Origin: Calliphora vicina
Taxonomy: Eukaryota; Arthropoda; Insecta; Diptera; Calliphoridae
DNA length: 64,000 nt
Reading direction: 5' to 3'
Assembly: GCF_958450345.1 (NCBI RefSeq)
Contig: NC_088781.1
Span: 120,416,431-120,480,430, forward strand
The translations under genes were made by a program, and so were the position numbers. The notes under the pieces were generated by a model. That model was not told where the DNA came from and searched no databases. It saw only the letters and a list, made by a program, of their open reading frames with translations. Below are positions 56,230 through 64,000 of this stretch, piece by piece (position 1 is the first letter of the stretch; each line of letters begins with the position of its first letter).

Positions 56230-57936
56230 CACTACCTCTTCTCTTTAGAGGTCAATTTGACCCTTTCAAAAAAAGTCCTTTCAAAAAGGTCATTTAAGGA
56301 TTAAAATATATAAAATATATTAATATTAAAATATTTTTGCCTGAAAATTTCAGTGGGGCCACAAAATATACCAAAGTTGTAAATAAAGCTCTTTACGCTT
56401 AATTAGCAAAATTACACGCCACCTTGGGTCTCACATTTTTTAAAAGAATCACAAAAAATCTATTTATGATCCGAATGAGCTAATATTTAAAATATAAATA
56501 GTCCTAGAGAAGATCTACAAAAAATATATATACATATGTAAATTATCAGTTTTATGTCAAGACTTATTTAGGTTTATTTATTTTTTATACCCTTCACCAT
56601 GAGTGGCAAGGGTATACATATATAAGTTATTCATTCCGTTTGTAATTTCTACATTTTTCATTTGCGACCCCACAAAGTATATATATTCTGAATCGTTATA
56701 GATAGCGGAGTCGATATAGCCATGTCCGTCTGTGTGTTGAAATCAACTTTCTGAAGCCCCCAAATAACTTACATACACGAATGATACATCAATATCTCCG
56801 AAATTCTTCCGGCTCGGTTGCTATTTAAAATCGAGATAATCGGTCTGCAAATGGCTGAGATATAAGTAAAAAACCGGACAACCTCGATTTTTGACCTTTT
56901 TTTGACCCATATCTGGATTACTAAATCATTAGTATAGACAATATGGATATCTAATGATAGATATTTCAAAGACCTGTGCAACGACGTATATAAAACCATA
57001 GTAAGTTAGACCTACAATGGGTCAAAATCGGAAAAAATATTTTTTAACCCGAATTTTTTTTTCACAAAAATTTTTTTTCACTTAATATTAAAAAAAAAAA
57101 ATTAAAAACTAAAAAAAAAATTTTTTAAAATTAAAAAAAAAATTATTAAATTTAAAAATAAATTAAAAAAAAATTTTAAAAAAAATTTCGAAAAAACAAC
57201 TGGAAAAATAATAAATTTTGTTTACCTAAAAATATTTAAAATTTTTATTTTAAAGTATATTTTGATGAAGGGTATATAAAATTCAGCGCAGCCGAATATA
57301 GCTTACTTGTTTTTTTTTTAATTTTGCGGGCCTACGGTTTTTTTTTTAAATATATAGTAATCTCGTCCCTATAAAAAGTTAGATAGATGCATTCAGATTT
57401 GGAACACGAAAAAAATGGGCATATTTTTTCCAAAACACATTTAGCATGGAATGTATACAAAAATGTTAAAATTTTTCAAAAGGGAGCAAGGTTTGTGGAG
57501 CTCCTGATGAATAACTATAAGCTTTTTGTATAAGTAGTTGGTACTGGTGAAAACCTTAGGACTTGAAGATAACAGTTTAGTGAAATGTAATAATTTTATA
57601 AATTTTTCGGACTTCATTTACCTTAGAAACTAAATAATTTGAATATTGGGATTTTCCATGAACAAAAATATAAAATTTTAATTAATGTAAAATTTTAACG
57701 GTTAAAGATATTACAACAAAATTTGGAAATAGTGCAGATCCAAATGTCTTTAAAGCAATGGAATTATAATTTTTAATACTTTTTATTTTAAAATACCAAA
57801 ATTCCTAATACGGGGAAAATGTGTTCCAAAAACTGAGTTCTTTAGAAAACACTCTACTGCCAGGTTATTTACTGTGTGACAGTAAAATAACTTTGTATGT
57901 GTTTAAATAAGATATAGGGCTATACACGCCCGAGGA
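56230..57936. repeat. Unclassified repeat region, copy 2, split by family B
   Basis: Counterpart of 52920-54560. The order is block a (56335-56410), inverted 54.4-kb block (56420-56530), family B insertion (56579-57319), inverted 54.2-kb block (57360-57400), then block b (57485-57935). Removing family B leaves a rearranged order relative to copy 1, so the family is either long with inverted internal parts or one copy has undergone inversion. Confidence 0.65.
56579..57319 (+). mobile_element. Family B repeat
   Basis: Begins TTTTTTATACCCTTCACCAT and ends TGATGAAGGGTATATAAAAT, a TTCAGC/GCCGAA hairpin and AGCTTACTTGTTTTTT. The 10-bp subterminal inverted repeat ATACCCTTCA / TGAAGGGTAT parallels family A, as do the poly(T) flanks and CTTACTTG end. 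The interior has AAAGTATATATATTCTGAAT and GATATAGCCATGTCCGTCTG, landmarks of a repeat class I recall from many fly genomes. A/T homopolymer expansion occupies 57050-57200. Confidence 0.8.
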
Positions 57937-58455
57937 AAACTCTTTAATTTTAATCAGCCCAATTATGAATAAAAATTCAGCGGGAGTTTTTTTCCTTTTC
58001 TCATTTTTCCTATTCAATTTCAATGAGAAAAAACTCCCGGGGAACAAACTCCCGCGCAATTTTTTATTCATAATTGGGCTGAATATAATTTTTGGATTCA
58101 AAAACACCATAAGCATAAGTACATTATCGATTTTCCAATTAATAAGAAATCTTTTACAAAACCGACATATCCAAATGCAAATCTTGTTTGACAAAATTAT
58201 TTATTGCCTTTTTTATATGTATATTAGGATGGGCCAATTTAGCAATCTATATGCAATCGAGTTTTCGATAAAAATTTTTTGAAATAAATTTCAGAAAATG
58301 TAGAAAAAAATTAAAAGAATTCATACAGAAAAGGCAAGATATAATTTTGTATATGTCGTTTTTGTAAAAGATTTCTTATTAATTGGAAAATCGATAATGT
58401 ACTGTGGCGTTTTTGAATCCAAAATTATATTAAAATTAAAGGTTTTTCAAATACT
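57937..58455. mobile_element. Palindromic element with about 90-bp arms
   Basis: CTTTAATTTTAAT...TTTTGGATTCAAAAACACC and GTACATTATCGATTTTCCAA with TTAATAAGAAATCTTTTACA (58085-58172) are repeated inverted at 58352-58450. The spacer is about 180 bp, A/T-rich. The left arm contains the 127-bp MITE described next. No coding; open frames on both strands here are shadows of the inverted repeat. Confidence 0.8.
57955..58081. mobile_element. 127-bp MITE with 3-bp target duplication
   Basis: CAGCCCAATTATGAATAAAA at 57955 mirrors TTTTATTCATAATTGGGCTG ending at 58081, with inverted similarity over about 36 bp including ACTCCCGC/GCGGGAGT. AAT is present on both sides (57952-57954, 58082-58084). The other arm of the surrounding palindrome retains the empty site TTTTAATATAATTT, so insertion is shown directly. 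Superfamily uncertain; a 3-bp duplication would fit Harbinger-like elements, though AAT is not the usual TWA. Confidence 0.9.
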
Positions 58456-58564
58456 AGGTTTTGTTGTAAATTTTTTGCAAAATATTTCCGGTTTAAGTTG
58501 TTTTTGGGAAGCTATTTATATAATAAATTTAATTTTTTTTTATTTTGTGCAACAGTAATTTGTA

Positions 58565-60792
58565 CATATCGTCACCTAAAGAGCAAAAGGGCATATCAAC
58601 ACTTTTCTAAATTTTACAGGAGAGACAAAAAACACAATTAGATTTTACCCTCCGACGGTTGAGTCATCCGTTGGCCTTATACGAAGTACAAGGTCCTATT
58701 TCTATTTATATGGAATTTTAAAACATGGCCAATGGCCATCGGTTTGTTGAGCGCTTGCATGTACATGTGCCAAGCATCTGGTCCATTGTAATCCAAAATA
58801 GCAAACAGCTTCTTCTTTTCAGTTTGCATGTCCACACCGCAAGTATAATGTTGTGTCGACAGCAAAATTACCGCTTTGTTCTTCATGGGCACATATGAAC
58901 ATAGTGCTATATCACCTTCATTGATGAAGGCACAAATGTCTTATTCGAGCGCACTGTTCCAACATATGCAGTTTTCTTCCTGATGAAAGTACGCGCCAAA
59001 TCCAAAGTTGTGAAAAAGTTGTCGGCATAAATTGTGCGGCATGTATTCAAATATCTCTCCGAAAGTTGAAGTATAACATTCTGCCCTTGATTCACCTCTC
59101 GTGCCTGGTCAGGCAATTTCCCAGAGTAAATCATTCCTTTGACAGGATAACATGATTTTGAGTCGCACAACCACCCTACCACCGTACTTGGCTTCCATGA
59201 AATGTATTGTGTGAAGCGGGTGCGGTCTCTGTATGGGAATAACTGCTCATCAACGGTCACTGCATCATGCGGAGTGTAAGCTGCTGCCAAATTAGACTGC
59301 AACATTTGCCAAATATCATCAATAGCCGCAGTTTTGCTGTTAATTAGTCGCTGTCGCTTATTTTCATTGTCGGATCTAAGGCATTGTTTTATGCACTTCA
59401 TACGATCTAATGATAATGCAGCTTTATATATTGGACAGCGCGTTGGACCCCATAACTCTTCAAGAGGTTCACTATTCGATTTAGTGAGTCCAGCATACAA
59501 AATGATAGCCAAAAAAGCATCGAACTCTTTCAAAGTGATTGGTTTCCATTCCTTTGTGTTATTTGGATTTGCCAAATTCCATGCAGCGTTCACTTCCCTG
59601 CCTTTCCGATTTGATTCGCGTATTATGTGATCGCCACGTCTTCGATGATCAGCGAGCAGAATATGGTAAAGGGATCATATGTGGTTCCTACTGGCCCCGG
59701 ATTCCTCCTTGTGTAGTCGACCACGTTATGAGCACGAGTACGGGAAGTCGGTGATGCATTTTTAGTCCATTTGGTGCCATCCTTGGAAATGAAGTAATTG
59801 TCACTTGTTTGCGGATCATCAGTTTCATTCTCTTAATAATCTTCGTCATCACTAATATCTTCATTGTTGTCTATATGTGGTTTAGTTTCCCCATCCGAAT
59901 CATCAACATGAAAATTTGGTTGATATGTGAAATCGTCATCATCCGCACCTTCAAGACCAAATGCAGGAATAGCACCCTCATCGTCATCACTCATCTCCGC
60001 ACTCATGAAGTCTGCAAATCTATCATCCACTACACGTCTTTCATCCTCACTCATTTGCTGGTAGCTTGTACTACGACGCAGCACAATTTCAGCAATGTCC
60101 AAATTTTCCTCTGCCATTGTATTGTACTTTTATTTCTCTTAATAAAATTCAAAATAAAATTTCGCACTCGTTCACTGTCTCAGCTTTCACTGATTTGGTT
60201 TACGAAACTACAGCCGCTTTTATACCCTTTTCTACGTCCACCTGGCTTCTAGCTTATACACCTGCGTCTATGTGAGAGTAAAAGTAGGTATGAGTATGCG
60301 TAAAAATGAAGGGTAAATTCGAACAACTCAAAAGGGACGGTAACAAGAATTCAAAAAGGGAACACATTTGTGATGTGTTCGAACAATAAAACAAGCCAAA
60401 AGACAGTGCATTTATTAATGATTTCTTGAAATTTCAGTACAAGGTCCCAGCGGACCTTTTCACATGGTCCCTTTTCACACATCTCAATAGAAACTCAACT
60501 ATTGGTCGGATCGCTTTGATTTTTTTAAACGATTCTAGATAAAATTTCCTTGGAATACATGTGGGGCGGGTATACTTCCCATGGACCATCAAGGAGTAAT
60601 TTCAGTTTGAAAATGTCCCTAGGGACCTTAAAAATATGATTTCCATTCTTCAATAAAGTCGTTATTTTTCAAAATGAAAATCTAAAAATGTGTGAAGACC
60701 TGTGCCTTGATTAGCTGTACCAATATGCAGTAAAAAATTCAATTTTGAATTTTTTGGTTGTTAAGCCCTTTTGCATTTCAGGTGACTATATG
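58565..60792. mobile_element. piggyBac-like element 2, about 2.2 kb
   Basis: An imperfect 37-bp inverted pair encloses the transposase pseudogene: CATATCGTCACCTAAAGAGC at 58565 and inverted GCATTTCAGGTGACTATATG ending at 60792, both continuing into GCAAAAGGGC. Length fits an autonomous piggyBac. TTAA is not found flanking both outer ends, so either the ends are eroded or the TIR belongs to another element carrying the piggyBac. Confidence 0.55.
58640..60117 (-). pseudogene. piggyBac transposase pseudogene, few lesions
   Basis: From the ATG at 60117 the N-terminus is acidic (SDDDEGAIPAF, DDDDFTYQP), with an in-frame TAA at 59835-59833; reading on gives NETDDPQTSDNYFISKDGTK. A frameshift near 59660 leads to an intact stretch (59593-58907) with EFDAFLAIILYAGL, LDRMKCIKQCLR, VDEQLFPYRDR (first catalytic Asp at 59251-59249), KPSTVVGWLCDSK and IYADNFFTT (second Asp at 59023-59021). 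Another frameshift near 58905 gives PMKNKAVILLST and LDYNG, after which the usual KGGVD segment and Cys-rich end are missing or altered. Only three clear lesions precede that point, so it is younger than element 1. Confidence 0.9.
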
Positions 60793-61614
60793 AAGAATTT
60801 GGTACATACGTGAAAGCGCAGAAGCATATTTATGAAAGCAAAGAATAAACCATTTTTAAAAGAATATTTAGTATTAACATATAAAATATTTGATTCAAAC
60901 ATGGTTATCATATAAAATCTAAGAAGTTTAATAGTCTAAAAAAAATATATTTGATTATTCCCCATAAATATAGATTCAAAATTTATTTTTAAGTTATGTA
61001 TAAAAAACGGCAAAATAATTTAAAAAATTCATATAATAATTTTAATGAATTTATGGTTGTATGGTTAAATATTGAAATGGTTTAAAAGGACATCTGAGCT
61101 GATGAAGAAATACTGATAAGCTAGAGTTACTATGCATGGGCTATTCATTTTTCCATACGTATGGGAAAAATTTTAAAATTATAAAAAATCATGAATGCCT
61201 AAAAGATTTAAATTTATCCTGGGGGTCGCTATTACATAAAATGTTATAAATAAACCGATATATAATCCCCAACACAGAATAAAAATTTTTTTAATTTGTA
61301 GTCTGTTTCTGAGCGACCGATATAACTTACTCTCCCCTCAGCCGATCACCTCTTTGTCGTTCATTGCATCGCTCTGCCCTAGGATACTGTTTAAATCAAT
61401 TGGTCCTATTAATACCAAGTTGTCTTAGAATCAGACATATTGAATTTAAAAATAATTTCATTGTTTTTCATCTCTGCTTTGCCATTTTAATTTTAACTAC
61501 ATAATTTTGAGGGTTAATTTAGTTTAATAATTTTTTTCGGAATTTAAGTAACTTAATTGTTACTCATTAAATTAACACAGTTACAATTATGAATAAACAT
61601 ATATAAGTTTTTTG
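60118..61614. other. 5' flank of piggyBac 2 and unannotated A/T-rich DNA
   Basis: 60118-60792 is the 5' side of the piggyBac element, with GTCCCTAGGGACC and several GGTCC/GGACC motifs. 60793-61614 shows nothing recognisable apart from a less A/T-rich patch at 61310-61390. Confidence 0.4.
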
Positions 61615-61800
61615 CACCTTGTGATGAAATGTGATGTAGTGGTGGGCCATTGAAAGTATTAAAATACAACTTATTTTAAATGATTTTACAAAAGTTTTCT
61701 CACATTACACCTTGTGATGAACTGTGACGGGGTGGTGGGCCGTTGAAAGTATAAATATACAACTTATTTTAAATGATTTTCCAAAAATGTTCACACATTT
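61615..61800. repeat. 93-bp tandem duplication
   Basis: CACCTTGTGATGAAMTGTGA, GTGGTGGGCC and TACAACTTATTTTAAATGAT occur at 61615 and again at 61708. The two units differ at about ten positions. Confidence 0.85.
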
Positions 61801-63289
61801 CAAAAATAAAACTTTTTTTGTTTGATAATACTTTATTTTAAGGCATTCTACTTACTCAACTTTAACTTGCAGAAATATATTGTGTATAGGAATGTGTCTG
61901 TTTACCAACTACATACACAGATAATTTAGTATGCAATCAACGTAAAACCAGGTAAAATAAATTTAAACAAAAAAAGATTAATTTGCTGCGAAAAACATAA
62001 TGTATACAAAGACTGGCGTTTTATTTTTTATGACTACATATTTTGGCAAAAATGTGGTTTCCTACAAAAACCTGAACTCTATACGCATGAAAATTATGCG
62101 AAAAAGTTTTTTTTCAGTTGCATATTTTCTTTTTTTTGGCAACAATGAAGTAGATTATGTCGGTGGATTTTCAACATATGATTGATGATATGGAGGTCTG
62201 GGGAAAATATTAAATTGGGTAGTTTTGTGAAAGAAATGTTTTTTAAAAAAATGTGGATAATTTAAAAGACACAGGAATCAGGAATATTTAATTCCAAAGT
62301 TTCTGTTTATTTATACAGCAAAATATTTTGACAATTTTCATTACACATTTTGTGATTTTTTATAAAAGCTTTTACTAAAAATTTTAAGAAAAGCTAAAAT
62401 TGCATAGCGACATATAAGCTCAAAGTCACATATCTCAAAAACCACTGCCTAAACCAAAGTCGTTTACATATTTGTACAACATTTTAAGCTAGAAACTTTT
62501 TCAGTTATTCTTGAACCAAAATGAAGTATTTTGGTGCATAACGCCTAATCTAAATGAGTGTCTACTATAAGAGTTTCTAAAAGCAAAGAAGCAACATATA
62601 TGTATATGTATATATTTTTTTAATTTAAAAAATTTGGTTTTTGAGATATAGGCAATTGAATTTTATATCTCAAGAATAGATCTTCGAACGTTTCATAGTG
62701 GGGGATCTGAAAAAAAGTGGAAATAAATTTGTAACTTCTAAACAAATAGCCCGATTTTAATAAAATTTACCATGGCTATAGAGTAGGTATTGGTAAGTTT
62801 TAGTTTTGAATTTGGGATTATAACACCAAGGGGGGCAGAGCCACAATGCCCCAAATGGGGGCACCTCGGGTATATCAGAAATTAAAAATGATGCCAAAGT
62901 TTTGTTTGCGATCCGATTTGAAAGATTTATATATATATGGAATCTACTAGACGAGTAAAGATTTTTAAACAATTCTCTCTTACTATTGTTAATACATATC
63001 TTGTTAATTCAAAAAATTATATTTCAAGAAAATCGGGAAAGAATTGGATCCGTTATTAGCAAAAAACCAGACCAATGCGAATAACTCGTAAACTATAAGA
63101 GATAATATATGGCTAAAGCAATGTTTTTTATAGATCTCGTTTACTAGAATCCCTATATATATAAATCTTTCAAATCGGACTGCAAACAAAAGGACATATC
63201 CTTATCTTTTAAATGAAACCAAATCTTATATTTTACATTGTATGATTAAAAAGGTATGTTCGGTACGGTGGGTCGATTTGTAAGGACAA
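61801..63289. other. Unannotated stretch
   Basis: A less A/T-rich patch at 62690-62890 (GGGGGGCAGAGCC, CCCCAAATGGGGGCACC) has the look of an old dispersed repeat, but no second copy is in the window. GATTTGAAAGATTTATATAT at 62917 is mirrored by ATATATAAATCTTTCAAATC at 63157, giving a 260-bp inverted pair. Confidence 0.4.
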
Positions 63290-63915
63290 AATTTTTTTGA
63301 TATTGTGCCATTCATTCAAAAGCAGGGATATTGGATACCATACGAAATCGAAGTCGAGAGAACTTGAAAAACGATTTTGTATGTCTGAAATGATACTTGA
63401 ACGCTATAAAAGAAAATAATTATTGCATCGAATAATTACTTTCCATTAGAAATTGATCCATTACGATGATCTGAAGCGAAAGAGATCGTATGTAAGCTAA
63501 ATATCTATGGCGCTAAGGAAATTCTCTGTATTTGGTAGGAGGAAAGAGGTAAAATCTATTATGTGCTGCTGAAATCTGACAAGACCATCACAATGAACCT
63601 ATACCGAATGCAACAGATTCATTTGAAGCGAGCATTGGCTAAAAACGCCAAGAATATGCGGCGAGACCAAATTATGCAATACCTGTTAAAAAGTATTTTG
63701 AATTAAGTGATTGGGAAATTTTGCCTCACCCAATTTATAGTCCACCGTCCGACTACTATTTGTTTCGATCATTGCATAACGCTTACTCTGGGATATGCTT
63801 CACTTTGGAACAGAGTATCCGATATTGGCTTGATTCGTTCTCGGCCTCAAAAGATGAGCAGTTGTTTTGGCTCTGAATCCATATGTTGCCAGGGAGATGT
63901 GAAAAGGTCATTTAA
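63290..63915 (+). pseudogene. Mariner transposase, C-terminal half
   Basis: Across several frames: GYWIPYEIEVE near 63310, the decayed SITMI*SERDR region near 63460 (cognate of the HYDDPK block), IYYVLLKSDKTITMNLYRMQ (63559-63620), HLKRALAKNAKN, then DWEILPHPIYSPPSDYYLF with the third catalytic Asp at 63751-63753, FTLEQSIRYWLDSFSASKDE and HMLPGRCEKV. A DD34D mariner; stops and shifts make it inactive. It is the same subfamily as the split mariner at 30480-33090. The open frame 63707-63958 is an out-of-frame shadow. Confidence 0.85.
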
Positions 63916-64000
63916 TAAAACTTTATTGTACAAATGTTTCACAATGAAAGCAAACTAATTTAAAAAATCCCTCATTTTTACACCTAATATTTATCCATTA

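Noticed and set aside
57865..58282. Overlapping 105-109 codon frames on both strands
   Set aside because: They are produced by the inverted repeat and MITE; neither encodes a recognisable domain.
59334..60252. Plus-strand frames opposite the piggyBac transposase
   Set aside because: They are antisense shadows of the minus-strand transposase coding.
63707..63958. 83-codon plus-strand frame near the window end
   Set aside because: Out-of-frame reading of the mariner C-terminal region, which shows the conserved motifs in another frame.

Overview
This 64 kb window looks like transposon-rich, intergenic (probably pericentromeric or otherwise repeat-laden) DNA from an insect, most likely a brachyceran fly. 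The basis is strong A+T richness, long homopolymer tracts, no bacterial-type gene packing, and a fly-like mix of elements recognised by translated motifs: Jockey- and RTE-type non-LTR retrotransposons, mariner/Tc1, piggyBac, hAT and Helitron remnants. Species-level placement is inference. I found no RNA gene, no CRISPR array and no complete host gene. Almost every coding trace is a decayed transposase or reverse transcriptase.

Layout. 1-2523: about 209 copies of a 12-bp unit with no phase break, open along the whole minus strand as a Ser/Asp-rich frame. 4.5-5.9 kb: a MITE and a dispersed repeat. 5.9-11.5 kb: a Jockey element on the minus strand, split by a small repeat (called family A here) that is itself split by a 1.93-kb TIR transposon, plus a 1.28-kb hAT element. 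12.6-14.1 kb: a 35-bp palindrome-rich array. 15.4-20.1 kb: hAT transposase debris, an RT pseudogene split by a 724-bp hAT element with an exact 8-bp target duplication, and a minus-strand Helitron remnant. 21.3-27.4 kb: a diverged tandem repeat, a Tc1-like and a piggyBac pseudogene, a TTAA-flanked piggyBac MITE, and one arm of a foldback-like element. 28.1-33.1 kb: two TIR elements and a mariner split by later insertions. 35.9-42.6 kb: family A copies, a small foldback element, a Tc1-like deletion derivative, an RT tail, a 336-codon ORF and a triplicated 190-bp repeat.

43.1-50.7 kb: a probable host terminal exon with poly(A) signal, a 2.4-kb palindromic element with degenerate A/T core, a Helitron helicase tail directly abutting it, and an RTE-like retrotransposon pseudogene. 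51.4-64 kb: another family A copy, a rearranged duplicated repeat, family B, a 127-bp MITE inserted in one arm of a palindrome, a fairly young piggyBac pseudogene and a mariner tail.

The genes do not form a pathway. The window is a record of nested insertion. Most interesting for follow-up are the phase-locked 12-bp array, the two palindromic (foldback-like) families, the family A/B elements with Helentron-like ends, and the unidentified TIR element at 28.6-29.9 kb.
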